Assembly: GCA_020636025.1 (NCBI GenBank)
Contig: JACJYQ010000003.1
Location: 372,001-436,000 of the forward strand
Length of the DNA: 64,000 bases
Direction of reading: 5' to 3'
Origin: Lewinellaceae bacterium
GTDB lineage: Bacteria; Bacteroidota; Bacteroidia; Chitinophagales; Saprospiraceae
This document shows positions 22,403 through 31,850 of this stretch, in pieces. How positions within the stretch are numbered: the stretch's first letter is position 1; every line of letters starts with the position of its first letter. The notes below the pieces were generated by a model that saw only the letters and a list, made by a program, of their open reading frames with translations, did not search any database and was not told the DNA's origin. Position numbers and translations under genes: made by a program.

Positions 22403-22789
22403 TTAGGGCTTGGCTTTTGAATTAAGTGTTTTTCTGCGGGTTTTGATTGAGCTGATCAGGAGATTCATGATCTCTTCTGTGTCATTAAACATAGAATTGT
22501 ATTGATTTGAATCAATCAATTCCAGGTTTAATAACAATTCAAGCCAGTATTGAGTTTCTCCGGTTTCTTTTTGTGCCACGGAAAATTTGTGGATAAAATC
22601 TGCACCACTTTCAGCGTTTTCAGCCTCCCTAACCATTGCACCGGGATTTGTACCCGATCTTAGGATTTGTTTTGAAATCACAAACTCATACTTCGTATCA
22701 GTCAAATATTTGCTGAGCTTAAAAATCCTCATGGCTAAAAACATGGTCTTACTCCGCAGTGGGCCTGCTGATTTTACAGTTGGTTTCAT
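22403..22789 (-). CDS. Four-helix-bundle protein (S23/IVP type)
   Basis: 128 residues from the MKPTVKSAGP start; the frame is open to 22807. Pattern of the four-helix-bundle family related to 23S rRNA intervening-sequence proteins: FLAMRIFKLSKYL, ISKQILRSGTNPGAMVREAE, KFSVAQKETGETQYWLELL, ELIDSNQYNSMFNDTEEIMN. The role is unknown; members are scattered irregularly and often flanked by repeats. Here tandem-word repeats lie on both sides in inverted orientation, which suggests that the gene and its flanks were acquired together. Confidence 0.88.
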   Translation of the reverse strand: MKPTVKSAGPLRSKTMFLAMRIFKLSKYLTDTKYEFVISKQILRSGTNPGAMVREAENAESGADFIHKFSVAQKETGETQYWLELLLNLELIDSNQYNSMFNDTEEIMNLLISSIKTRRKTLNSKAKP

Positions 22790-22849
22790 GGGTAATAAAT
22801 TTATCAAATTAACACTTCAATAAATTTACAGGAAACCCCAAATAAAACC

Positions 22850-22884
22850 AAATTCCGCATTCCGCATTCCGCATTCCGCACTCA
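22850..22884. repeat. Tandem ATTCCGC words after rny
   Basis: Four 7-bp units read on the minus strand as TGAGTGCGGAATGCGG and so on, starting 3 bp after the rny stop codon. The block is near-identical to 17694-17728, and its first TGA is a second in-frame stop for rny. Confidence 0.65.
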
Positions 22885-22887
22885 AAT

Positions 22888-24567
22888 CTATCGCGCAAAC
22901 GCAACCGCCCGTTTCTCTCGAATCACGGTAACACGAATCTGTCCCGGATATTGCATTTCATCCTGAATCTTTTGTGAGATCAGGAATGACAGATCGTCGG
23001 CGTACTGATCGGTAACTTTATCGGCTTCTACGATTACGCGGAGCTCGCGGCCGGCCTGCATGGCGAAGGCTTTTGATACACCTTCGTATCCCATGGCGAT
23101 GTCTTCCAGTTCACCGATCCGCTTAAGGTAGTTTTCCAGAATTTCGCGACGGGCACCTGGGCGGGCGCCTGAAATGGCGTCACAAGCCTGGATGATGGGC
23201 GACAGGATGTTGTTCATCTCGATCTCGTCGTGGTGGGCGCCCACAGCGTTGATGATCACGGGGTGTTCGCCATATTCTTCACACATTTTCATGCCCACGA
23301 GCGCGTGTGACAATTCGGTTTCTTCTTCAGCAACCTTGCCGATGTCGTGCAGCAAACCAGCCCGTTTGGCCATTTTGATCTGCTTGTTATTCATACCCAA
23401 TTCGGCAGCCATGATGGCGCAGAGCTCGGCAGTTTCTATGCTGTGCTTGAGCAGGTTTTGTCCGTAAGACGAGCGGAAACGCATACGGCCCACCATGCGC
23501 ACCAGCGCGGGGTTCAGTCCGTGAATACCCTGCTCGATCACTGTGCGTTCGCCAATTTCAATGATTTGTTCTTCGAGTTGCTTTTGCACCTTGGCAACCA
23601 CTTCCTCGATTCTTTGCGGGTGAATACGTCCGTCGGCCACCAAACGCTGTAGCGAAAGACGCGCCACTTCCCGGCGGATTGGATCGAAAGAAGAAATGAC
23701 GATGGCTTCGGGCGTGTCATCCACGATCACCTCTACACCGGTGGCAGCTTCCAGGGCCCGGATATTTCGTCCTTCCCGGCCGATGATCTGACCTTTCATT
23801 TCATCGCTTTCCAGGTTGAAAACAGAAACGGTGTTTTCGATGGTAAACTCGGCAGCCATCCGCTGGATGGTTTGGATAACGATCTTTTTGGCTTCTTTGC
23901 CGGCGTTGATCTTGGCCTGGTTCACAGAGTCACGGATGATGGCCTGGGCTTCGGTTTCGCTTTTGGCGCGTACCTGTTCCAGTAACTGATCCTTGGCATC
24001 CTGCTGACTAAGCTTGGCGATAGACTCCAGGGCTTTGATGCGCTCTTCATTGGCAGCATCCAGCTCTTCTTTTTTCTTCTGGACGATCTTGATTTGCTTT
24101 TCCAGGCTTTCGCGAATGGTCGTTACTTCGCTTTCCCGGTTATCCAGATCGCTTTTGCGGTTTTCCAGTTCGGTAAATTTGGATTTCATGGCATCTGTTT
24201 CCACCTGCAAATCTTTGCGTTTGGTGGCGATGTCCATTTCAAGGTCTTTGAGTTCCAGTTGCCGCTGCAGTTTATCCGCTTCCACTTCCTGCCTCATTTG
24301 CGCATAGCGATCTTTTGCTTCCTGGATTTTCTGTTGTTTAATTCGTTCGTTCTCTGATTCTGCTTTTGAAACAATTTTATCTGCTTTAACACTTGCTTCT
24401 TCTTCGAGGCGCTTGGCGCTCATTCTGGCTTCCTTGATCACCAGGTCGGCTTGCTTGTTTGCCTCTTCTACAGCTTTTGAACTACCTTTCTTTATCGTTA
24501 AACTGGCTATGATATAGGCTGCGATGCCGCCTATAACCAGCCCTATTATAATGCTTGTCGGTTCCAT
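22888..24567 (-). CDS. rny: Ribonuclease Y
   Basis: 559 residues from MEPTSIIIGLVIGGIAAYII, a start that places the single membrane anchor at the N-terminus; the frame is open to 24627. The anchor is followed by a long coiled coil (about 25-210), a KH domain (MKGQIIGREGRNIRALEAAT) and an HD domain with AGLLHDIGKVAEE and HPVIINAVGAHHDE. It initiates mRNA decay at the inner membrane. It lies just downstream of pheT on the same strand, 88 bp from its stop. Confidence 0.95.
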   Translation of the reverse strand: MEPTSIIIGLVIGGIAAYIIASLTIKKGSSKAVEEANKQADLVIKEARMSAKRLEEEASVKADKIVSKAESENERIKQQKIQEAKDRYAQMRQEVEADKLQRQLELKDLEMDIATKRKDLQVETDAMKSKFTELENRKSDLDNRESEVTTIRESLEKQIKIVQKKKEELDAANEERIKALESIAKLSQQDAKDQLLEQVRAKSETEAQAIIRDSVNQAKINAGKEAKKIVIQTIQRMAAEFTIENTVSVFNLESDEMKGQIIGREGRNIRALEAATGVEVIVDDTPEAIVISSFDPIRREVARLSLQRLVADGRIHPQRIEEVVAKVQKQLEEQIIEIGERTVIEQGIHGLNPALVRMVGRMRFRSSYGQNLLKHSIETAELCAIMAAELGMNNKQIKMAKRAGLLHDIGKVAEEETELSHALVGMKMCEEYGEHPVIINAVGAHHDEIEMNNILSPIIQACDAISGARPGARREILENYLKRIGELEDIAMGYEGVSKAFAMQAGRELRVIVEADKVTDQYADDLSFLISQKIQDEMQYPGQIRVTVIREKRAVAFAR

Positions 24568-24655
24568 AATGAAATTGCTTGCATTGATTTGGTTATATGA
24601 AATAGAGGTTGTCTTAAGCAAGGACATGAATTGTCCATCCTAAAACTCCTCCGAA

Positions 24656-27115
24656 TTATTTTCTGATCAAAGCCCCCAGTTTTCCTTCGAAAACAGTAGT
24701 CAACTGACTCATCAGGGCATCAATATCTTTGTCTTGCAATGTTTTTTCCGGGTCTTCAAAAGTGAAGCTCACGGCATACGATTTTTTCCCGGCGCCCAAT
24801 TTGCTTTCGTCCTCAAAAACATCGAACAGGTTCACCTCTTTCAACATCTTTTTGGCGGTTCTTCCGGCCAGTTGTTTGATGTCTCCGAAGCTAACACCCT
24901 TGTCGATCACCAGTGCCAAATCGCGGCGAACACTTGGGTATTTGTTCAATTCTTCAAAGCGGATGCTGTTGCCTGACAGCGCTTTGAGCACATTTTCAAC
25001 ATTGAAATCGGCGAAAAATACCGGGTTTTTAATGTCCATTTTTTTCAGGATAGCCGGCTGAACAGCGCCAAAGCGCACCAGTTCCTGTGGCCCGCGATGA
25101 TATTTCAGGGCATAGGTAAAAGGTGTTTCCTGAATCTCACTCTCCTGGTAACCTGAAACACCAAAACGGGTTAACAAGTTGGTGATGTAGGATTTCAGGG
25201 TGAAAAAATCTACAGATTTTTTAGCAGATGGTTGCCATGATTCCGCGTCGTGAACACCGCTGATGGTCAATGATAGTCGCGCTACTTCTTCTGTCTTGCC
25301 TTCCGATTTGAGATACGTTTTTCCAAACTCAAACAAACGCAGATCCGGGTTCTGCCGGTTCTGGTTGCGCTGTACTACTTCCAGCGCACTAAACAGCAGG
25401 GTAGGGCGCATACAATCGAGCCCCTGGTTGGCAGAATTATGGATGAATACCAATGACTCCTTGTCCATAGGCCAGGCAGCATTGTCGAGGTAGTGGGCAG
25501 AATTGGAAAGCGACAGACTCATACATTCGTAAAAGCCATTGGCAGACAGGAATTCGGCGCCCATGTTGCGAACTGTGTCCGGATTTGGGTGCCTGGTGAC
25601 CTCCATGCTGCTTTTGATCTGCGTGGGAACAGGCACATTGTCCAGTCCATGCAGCCGAAGTATTTCTTCCACCACATCAGCTTCACGGGTAACATCGGGC
25701 TTGTTAGTAGGAATTATCGCTACAAAGCCTTCAGCCGTTTCATGTTCGCGTTTTATTTCCAGCGCTTGTAAAATGCTGTTCACCCTGTCTTTTGAGAGTT
25801 TCTCGCCGATAAGGGTATTGATGCGCTCGTACGTTACCGGTACTTTAGCCGGACTATGATCACCAGTACGGATCTTCACAAATTGCGATGAAATTTCCCC
25901 GCCAGTCAACTCCTGGATCAGAAGTGCGGCGCGTTGAAGCGCCATGAAATTATTTTCTCCGGGGTCAACGCCTTTTTCGAACACCCAGGCTGAATCGGTC
26001 CGGAGTCCGTGACGAAGCATGGTTCGGCGGATCCATTTGGCATCAAAAACCGCGGCTTCCAGGAAAATTCCGGTACTGGCATTGGTAACGCCGCTATCAA
26101 AACCGCCAAAAACGCCGCCAATGCACATGGGTGTAGATTCGCCGTCACAGATCATCAGGTCCTCAGCCAGCAGTTTGTGTTTCTCTCCATCGAGGCTGGT
26201 GAAAGGCGTGTCCTTTGGTAGTGTTTTAACGATGATCTTTCCACCTTTCACCTTGTCGAGGTCATAGGCATGCAAGGGTTGACCAAATTCGATGCGCACG
26301 TAATTCGTGACATCTACAACGTTATTTATCGGGCGTTGTCCTACGGCGAGTAGCCGGTTTTTTAACCAATCCGGACTTTCGCTTACTTTGATGCCTTCAA
26401 TACACACGCCGCTGAAAACAGGACAAGCCTCCGTGTTTTCAACGCTCACCGGAAATTCAGGGAGATTCGGTTTAATGTCTTTGACCGCACCGGTAAAATG
26501 ACTTATGTCTCGCAGCTTGGCAGCTGGATCATCGTGCACCCGAATCCAGGCCAGCAGGTCTTCAGCTACTCCAATGTGACAGGTAGCATCAGCGCGGTTA
26601 GGAGTAAGTCCTACATCGAAAACAGTATCGGAAGGCTGGTTAAAATAGTTGGCAGCACTAATCCCCAAAGCCGTTTCTTCCGGCAATACCATGATCCCGG
26701 AATGATCGTGCCCCAGGCCGAGTTCGTCTTCCGCACAGATCATGCCCTGGGAAGGAACGCCTTTTACTTTGCGTTCTCCAATGGTAAACAAGGAGCCATC
26801 TTTTGAATAAACAGCAGCGCCGGGCACGGCGAGAAACACTTTTTGCCCAACGGCAACATTGGGCGCTCCGCAAACAACAGAGCGCACTACGCCATCTCCA
26901 ACATCTACTGTTGTGGCAGAAAGGTGATCGGTTTCAGGAATTCTTTCACAAGTTAACACCTTGCCAGTCAATACTTTATCTAAGTCAACCGGCGATGGTT
27001 TTACTTCTTCCCAACCTTCCACTTCCAGACCCAATGATGTCAAAATATCGGCGATTTCGGGGGGTGATTTATGTATGTCGAGAAATTCTCGAAGCCAATT
27101 CAGCGATACCTTCAT
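24656..27115 (-). CDS. pheT: Phenylalanyl-tRNA synthetase beta subunit
   Basis: 819 residues from MKVSLNWLREFLDIHKSP, the usual N-terminus of PheT; the open frame continues to 27187 but the promoter-like box at 27176-27183 lies inside that extension. EMAP/tRNA-binding domain (about 40-150), B3/B4 editing domain, B5 domain (TREADVVEEILRLHGLDNVP) and the C-terminal anticodon-binding fold (YPSVRRDLALVIDKGVSFGD) are all present. With PheS (not in this window) it charges tRNA-Phe. Confidence 0.97.
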   Translation of the reverse strand: MKVSLNWLREFLDIHKSPPEIADILTSLGLEVEGWEEVKPSPVDLDKVLTGKVLTCERIPETDHLSATTVDVGDGVVRSVVCGAPNVAVGQKVFLAVPGAAVYSKDGSLFTIGERKVKGVPSQGMICAEDELGLGHDHSGIMVLPEETALGISAANYFNQPSDTVFDVGLTPNRADATCHIGVAEDLLAWIRVHDDPAAKLRDISHFTGAVKDIKPNLPEFPVSVENTEACPVFSGVCIEGIKVSESPDWLKNRLLAVGQRPINNVVDVTNYVRIEFGQPLHAYDLDKVKGGKIIVKTLPKDTPFTSLDGEKHKLLAEDLMICDGESTPMCIGGVFGGFDSGVTNASTGIFLEAAVFDAKWIRRTMLRHGLRTDSAWVFEKGVDPGENNFMALQRAALLIQELTGGEISSQFVKIRTGDHSPAKVPVTYERINTLIGEKLSKDRVNSILQALEIKREHETAEGFVAIIPTNKPDVTREADVVEEILRLHGLDNVPVPTQIKSSMEVTRHPNPDTVRNMGAEFLSANGFYECMSLSLSNSAHYLDNAAWPMDKESLVFIHNSANQGLDCMRPTLLFSALEVVQRNQNRQNPDLRLFEFGKTYLKSEGKTEEVARLSLTISGVHDAESWQPSAKKSVDFFTLKSYITNLLTRFGVSGYQESEIQETPFTYALKYHRGPQELVRFGAVQPAILKKMDIKNPVFFADFNVENVLKALSGNSIRFEELNKYPSVRRDLALVIDKGVSFGDIKQLAGRTAKKMLKEVNLFDVFEDESKLGAGKKSYAVSFTFEDPEKTLQDKDIDALMSQLTTVFEGKLGALIRK

Positions 27116-27175
27116 TTCCTCAAAAGAACTAGGGATTACGAAAGAGGTTTTTGCAAAAAAATCTTTGCGAATAGG

Positions 27176-27183
27176 CAAAGGTA
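27176..27183 (-). promoter_or_regulatory. -7 promoter box upstream of pheT
   Basis: On the minus strand the sequence reads TACCTTTG, matching the Bacteroidota -7 consensus TAnnTTTG, about 60 bp before the pheT ATG. No convincing -33 TTG at the standard distance was found. Confidence 0.5.
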
Positions 27184-27253
27184 GCAAAGAGTTGCTGAAG
27201 TTTTACACCAGATCTATTGAAATGATTCAGAAGACCTTAGCGCCATTGGAAAC

Positions 27254-27292
27254 CAACAAAAAAGCCGCCCTGTCCCAACAACAGAGCGGCTC
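27254..27292 (-). terminator. Rho-independent terminator after the metalloprotease gene
   Basis: On the minus strand AGCCGCTCTGTTGTTGGGAC is followed by AGGGCGGCT and TTTTTTG, giving a GC-rich stem (AGCCGC...GCGGCT with inner pairing) and a T run. It lies about 35 bp beyond the stop of the 27324-30968 gene, just after the tandem repeat. Confidence 0.8.
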
Positions 27293-27293
27293 T

Positions 27294-27341
27294 CATTAAC
27301 CATTAACCATTAATCATTAACCATTAACCATTAATCACCAA
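27294..27341. repeat. Tandem GGTTAAT words overlapping a stop codon
   Basis: Seven-base words (ATTAACC with ATTAATC variants) are repeated about six times. On the minus strand the last codons of the metalloprotease gene, encoding Val-Ile-Asn-Gly-stop, are themselves the first unit (ATTAATGGTTAA), so the repeat starts inside the gene. Confidence 0.7.
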
Positions 27342-30300
27342 CTTCTTCAATCCCCTGCCTTCTTCATTTTGAACAACCACAAAATAAACGCCAGCAGGAA
27401 GTTCGCCCACATTGAATGAGAATGCGGATTCATTGGATTTCATCGACCAATTGTTAACCAGGCGACCAGCCAAATCGATCAACTGAATTTGTGTGTTGCC
27501 ATTTAGCGCTTGTCCGAAAGCCAGTTGCACAACATCGGTGGCCGGGTTCGGGTAAAGCATAAAGTCAAGAGAAGTGATTTGAATGTTGTTTGTGCCTACA
27601 AATGCCTGAGTCAGGAATTTTGGAGTGCCAAAAAAGCCGCCTTCCTGATCTGTAACCATAAAGTAAAATCCGTCCGGTTCAGTGCTGACCCCATAATCGA
27701 AGAAGCGCAGCAAACCATTGTCTATATCAGCCTGTGTAAACTGATCACCTGCGTGCATGGTATTGCCATTTTTATGTACCAGGCCATCTTCCGGCTCTGT
27801 CATCATGGTAAAGATCAACTGGTCGTGTGTATTGTCCGAATCCTCCACCAACAGGAAGTCGGGGCTGATAAGCCGGTTTGTTCCGCTGGGGATTGGCATT
27901 ACTACGTTATTTACGAGGTAGGGTGGTGTAACGGTCAGACTGGCGCAAAATTCAATGGCAAACGCTTCCAGCGTTCCTCCTGAGCCTATTTCATTATCGC
28001 TTAGCTTAAGGCTCCAGGTACCGGTTGAGCTTTGTCCGATGAATGGACTGAGCGGATCTTGCGGACGATAAATATTTCCGGTATTATTCGGTGGACAGGG
28101 GAAGCCGTTTGGAGATTGGTCGTTTAGCCCAAAATCAAAAGAGCCGTTGAAATTGCCGCACCTGTCTTTCCACAGTAATACATCTGTGCCCGTCGGACCT
28201 ACCAGGTGAGCTTCAAGGTCTTTAAAGAAAGAGTGGAAACCATCGATTTTGCTAATGGTGATGCTGCTGATTGTTCCTCCCTGGTTTACCGTAATGTCTG
28301 ATTGGACGGTAGGAGTACCATTGGCAGTAAGGTTTTTGGGAAGGTCATTTGATTCGAAATGGCGACAATCTTCTGCAAAGGTGGAGAAGAAGTATGGGTC
28401 TGACCATTCGTGCGTTCCGCATTCATTTATTGGCCGAACTCGCCAGAAATAGGCTGTTCCTTTTTGGAGCAAGGTTGGAATCTTGAATGAATCCAAAGCC
28501 GTAGCATATCTGGAAGCAATGATGGTATTGAATGAAGGACTTGTAGAAAATTCAATGTCATACAGATCGGCATCCAGGCCATAGTTCCAGTGAAGCGTTT
28601 GGTTTAAGTTTGCATTGGTCGTGCCATTTGCCGGAGTCTGGAGTGAAAACCCTGAAAAATCATTGCGCTGCAGAAACAGGGTTACTGTGCGCAGGTATTC
28701 CTGTCCATTGGAAGTACCGCGGATATCAAAAGTAAATTCTCCCTGAACAGCCACCTGGCTCAGATCCAGGCTAAAGGTGGCGCTTTCTCCGGGCTGAATC
28801 GTGGTAGAAGAAAAAGAAGGAACAGCACCAGGTGGTACACTTCCTACCAAATCCAGCGTAATTGGGTCACTATACCCCAAAATACCGGCGCTCAGAATTT
28901 CCGTGTTGAAATAATCGGGCAGGCAAAGGGTGGTTCCGTCGTTCTCCAGCCCAAAGGTCAACGAAGGCTGGGCCGGGTTCTCAATTTTGAAATTAGCATT
29001 TGAGATGTCGTAAAACACATTATCAGCAGCATCTACGCGTACACGCAGCTTGGTGCCAACCATATCCGGAACCTGAACATACTGTTTGCCGTCGTTTTCA
29101 ACATTCGAAGCAAGTGTGACAGGATAAGTTAAACCTCCATCGGTGCTTAATCTGACATTCACTTTCTTACAGCTAACAGGAGCATTGTAGGTATTGGCTA
29201 CATCCCAAAGTACTTCTTCGTATTCTCCAACTTTCCAAACGGCAGAGTTAAGGTTGGGATAAGACACCAAAAAAGGACCAGCTTCCTCATAGGACTTAAA
29301 TGCCACATCTGCCGAACCAACACCACCACCATTCGGCCTGTTGTCTCTTGCCGTGAGGCGGAAAGTCAGGTCGCGTGTGTAGGTGGGCAATTGCTCTGTA
29401 ATATCACTGCCGTTATTGATTACAGTAGCCAGTCTTGGGAAATAGCGATTGGTTACCGACACAGGTAGCCGGGTTCTGAATATAGCTGCGTTCCCTGATG
29501 GTTGCCCCAAAGGCACTTCCGGACCGGCATCCACTTCTTCCCAGCAATAGCTAAGATCATCTCCGTCTACATCAGTTGCGGAGCCATCCAGCTCGAATGG
29601 AGTGGAAATAGGAATGGTAAAGTTATTCTGGTAGGGTAGTGTAACCACCGGTTCGTGGTTGTCGGTTTGCATAAATGAGCCGCAAAGTCCGCCAAAAGTA
29701 TAGTAGAGCTTAAACTCATGGATGCTTCCGGCATGGTAATACAGATCGCTGAAACCTTGCACATTGTCTGATCCACAGGCACCTGCATAAGACATAATGG
29801 TGCTTCCGCTGCCTGGTTCGAAGGCAACAGTTCCATGACGGCCGCCGCCGCCATTACAACGGTTCCAGGTGTGACCGCCGTTCATCTGGTGACCTACTTC
29901 CTGACCAATGACCACCAGAAAATTGGAACCATAATCGCCCAAACCTACACCGGCAGAACATCCGGCGCCCTTGCTGTCCTTGCATATATTTCCGAGACTT
30001 CCGGCAACACCAATAGCCGAACCTCCAAGATAACGGGCATATACGTGTCCAACATCATGAGACAGCGGATTGCAATAAGTGTTGAGTACATTCGGATTTT
30101 GGCTCATCCAGTCCTGAACCATCTGGCCGAAAAAGGGGTCAGTGTCAGGATCGAGGAAAACAACATTCTGGCTTGCTGCGATCAGTTGAAGTCTTACTGC
30201 TGCATCTCTTTCAAAAATGGCGCTTACCATATTGGAATATTCCGTCACAGCTGCGAAGACTTCCGGTTTGTTTCCTCCGTGATCCTGAGAAAATTCACCG

Positions 30301-30968
30301 GTAGTAGCCACACAATAGCGATATATCTTTAATTGCAAGGGGTCAATTTCTGCTCCCCGGTATTCTTCCTCCGGTGCAAATAGCTCTTCCTGGTCGCCAA
30401 ACCACATGCCGCCGTTTTCATCGACACCGGTGCGTAATTTGCCGAGGCCCCTGTCTGCGGAGTCGGTTCGTTTGTAGGAGATGTAATACTCCGTTTGCCC
30501 CCAGGCCAACGGCTCTACAAATGAAACGCTGTAATCGGGTTCCATCACCATCGCCCTGAATCCGCGGACCGTTGTGCTAAGTCTTACGGTACGACGAGGA
30601 TCTGTGGTGGAAATGCCTGCATAGGTATGAATGTCAGGAAATGCCGCGGCTGCCTCAGCGTCGAGCATGGCCACTTCCTGAATTTTGAAACTTTCATAGG
30701 CGCCATCGCCAAGGGGAATGCTAATAACACATTTACCGGCTTTGGCTTCGGCAGTAAATTCTTTTGGAGCTGCGGCAAGTACAGCTTTTACTCCCGGGTA
30801 GTTCAGTTGAAAGGTATTGTAGCTGGTAGGGTAGAAGCTACGCTGTACAGTTTCCGGCATGCTAACCTGATCCTGGCTTACAGCCTTGAAGAAAAGATTG
30901 TTTTGTTGTGCACTCAGGCTGATCATACTGATACAGGCAAGTACAAAAAGCAGTAATTGTTTTTTCAT
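27324..30968 (-). CDS. Secreted reprolysin-like metalloprotease with altered zinc motif, T9SS sorting domain
   Basis: 1214 residues from the MKKQLLLFVLACISMI start at 30968; the frame is open to 31007. Signal peptide, propeptide-like region, then a metzincin (M12B-like) domain of about 200-430 whose motif reads VIGQEVGHQMNGGHTW. The expected HExxHxxxxxH has Gln at its first His, while Glu and the other two His remain; MSYAGAC is the Met-turn. Then come Ig/fibronectin-like modules, a P-domain-like region (about 885-1030), a cadherin-3/CSPG-like segment, and a type A sorting domain (LYPNPATDVVQLAF to LKKLVING). Exported by type IX secretion and probably surface-anchored. Confidence 0.88.
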   Translation of the reverse strand: MKKQLLLFVLACISMISLSAQQNNLFFKAVSQDQVSMPETVQRSFYPTSYNTFQLNYPGVKAVLAAAPKEFTAEAKAGKCVISIPLGDGAYESFKIQEVAMLDAEAAAAFPDIHTYAGISTTDPRRTVRLSTTVRGFRAMVMEPDYSVSFVEPLAWGQTEYYISYKRTDSADRGLGKLRTGVDENGGMWFGDQEELFAPEEEYRGAEIDPLQLKIYRYCVATTGEFSQDHGGNKPEVFAAVTEYSNMVSAIFERDAAVRLQLIAASQNVVFLDPDTDPFFGQMVQDWMSQNPNVLNTYCNPLSHDVGHVYARYLGGSAIGVAGSLGNICKDSKGAGCSAGVGLGDYGSNFLVVIGQEVGHQMNGGHTWNRCNGGGGRHGTVAFEPGSGSTIMSYAGACGSDNVQGFSDLYYHAGSIHEFKLYYTFGGLCGSFMQTDNHEPVVTLPYQNNFTIPISTPFELDGSATDVDGDDLSYCWEEVDAGPEVPLGQPSGNAAIFRTRLPVSVTNRYFPRLATVINNGSDITEQLPTYTRDLTFRLTARDNRPNGGGVGSADVAFKSYEEAGPFLVSYPNLNSAVWKVGEYEEVLWDVANTYNAPVSCKKVNVRLSTDGGLTYPVTLASNVENDGKQYVQVPDMVGTKLRVRVDAADNVFYDISNANFKIENPAQPSLTFGLENDGTTLCLPDYFNTEILSAGILGYSDPITLDLVGSVPPGAVPSFSSTTIQPGESATFSLDLSQVAVQGEFTFDIRGTSNGQEYLRTVTLFLQRNDFSGFSLQTPANGTTNANLNQTLHWNYGLDADLYDIEFSTSPSFNTIIASRYATALDSFKIPTLLQKGTAYFWRVRPINECGTHEWSDPYFFSTFAEDCRHFESNDLPKNLTANGTPTVQSDITVNQGGTISSITISKIDGFHSFFKDLEAHLVGPTGTDVLLWKDRCGNFNGSFDFGLNDQSPNGFPCPPNNTGNIYRPQDPLSPFIGQSSTGTWSLKLSDNEIGSGGTLEAFAIEFCASLTVTPPYLVNNVVMPIPSGTNRLISPDFLLVEDSDNTHDQLIFTMMTEPEDGLVHKNGNTMHAGDQFTQADIDNGLLRFFDYGVSTEPDGFYFMVTDQEGGFFGTPKFLTQAFVGTNNIQITSLDFMLYPNPATDVVQLAFGQALNGNTQIQLIDLAGRLVNNWSMKSNESAFSFNVGELPAGVYFVVVQNEEGRGLKKLVING

Positions 30969-31105
30969 TATTGAAAGAAAATTTATTTGGACAGAGGAAA
31001 AACGCAATGTTGAAACAGAATGCCGTCTTTCAGCCCGAAATTTCGGGGAAATTATACTGATTCTGGTCTAAAATTTAGACAATGGGAAGCAAAAGGGGCG
31101 ATTTT

Positions 31106-31137
31106 AATTAGCTAATGTGATAATTAGCTAATGTGAT
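31106..31137. repeat. Two tandem copies of a 16-bp word
   Basis: AATTAGCTAATGTGAT occurs twice in tandem (31106-31121 and 31122-31137), in the spacer between the metalloprotease and PAP2-like genes; each unit contains the palindrome AATTAGCTAAT. Confidence 0.6.
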
Positions 31138-31165
31138 AATGGAATGGTTTATTGAATGTCCAGTA

Positions 31166-31816
31166 TCAATATGGCATAAAAAGACCGGTTATAAGAACGC
31201 TAAAAGCTCCTATGGCATATCCCTGCCAGATATCTGGTAGTTTATGAACGCCGAGATATAACCTTGAATATCCAACAAGGCCTGCAATTATGATGATGAA
31301 AGCCAGCACGGCAGTTAGACTCAACTGAACAAAGCCAAGATCCAGTAAATGACCGGGCCAGGAAAAGGCGACCATGAGTACCATCAGGGCTAAGGCGCCC
31401 ATGCCTACTGCGTGCAGGCTAATTCTGGCAAACAGGTTTACTAGAAATGCGAGAAACAGACCAATGGTTACGGCCAGACTAAAATTGGCAAAAAGTGGTG
31501 GAACAACGCCAGTACGGAAATTTTGGAACAACCATAAATAGAACACACCACAGATTATAAAAGGACCAATGCGGTCCTGCTTGTTTTCCATTTTCAGGCT
31601 CTGGATAAGGCCAAGTGGTTTCATCAGAAGTATGCCCAATGCAGGAATCATAAAACTGGTAGTGAAAACCGAGATCAACAGCAATATTCCCCGCTTGTCT
31701 GTCATCTGCCGCACGCCAAAAGCAAAAGGGTTGCTCGCAATCATCAGAAGTAAAGTGTAAGTGAGCACCAGCAGGGGGTGACTTATGATGGAAATAAAGG
31801 TGGCGATCTTTTTCAA
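31166..31816 (-). CDS. PAP2-like membrane protein
   Basis: 216 residues with about six membrane helices. Degenerate PAP2 phosphatase positions can be followed: KMENKQDRIGP for the first motif, SLHAVG in place of PSGH, and SRLYLGVHKLPDIWQGYAIG for SRxxxxxH followed by the usual Gly-rich helix. Members are lipid phosphatases at the cytoplasmic membrane; the weak second motif makes the substrate and even activity uncertain. Confidence 0.75.
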   Translation of the reverse strand: MKKIATFISIISHPLLVLTYTLLLMIASNPFAFGVRQMTDKRGILLLISVFTTSFMIPALGILLMKPLGLIQSLKMENKQDRIGPFIICGVFYLWLFQNFRTGVVPPLFANFSLAVTIGLFLAFLVNLFARISLHAVGMGALALMVLMVAFSWPGHLLDLGFVQLSLTAVLAFIIIIAGLVGYSRLYLGVHKLPDIWQGYAIGAFSVLITGLFMPY

Positions 31817-31850
31817 ATTGCTGAATTCAATTTTTGCCTGAAAGAGCTGT

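Noticed and set aside
27115..27187. N-terminal extension of PheT
   Set aside because: The family starts at MKVSLNWL; the extension would contain the promoter box at 27176-27183.
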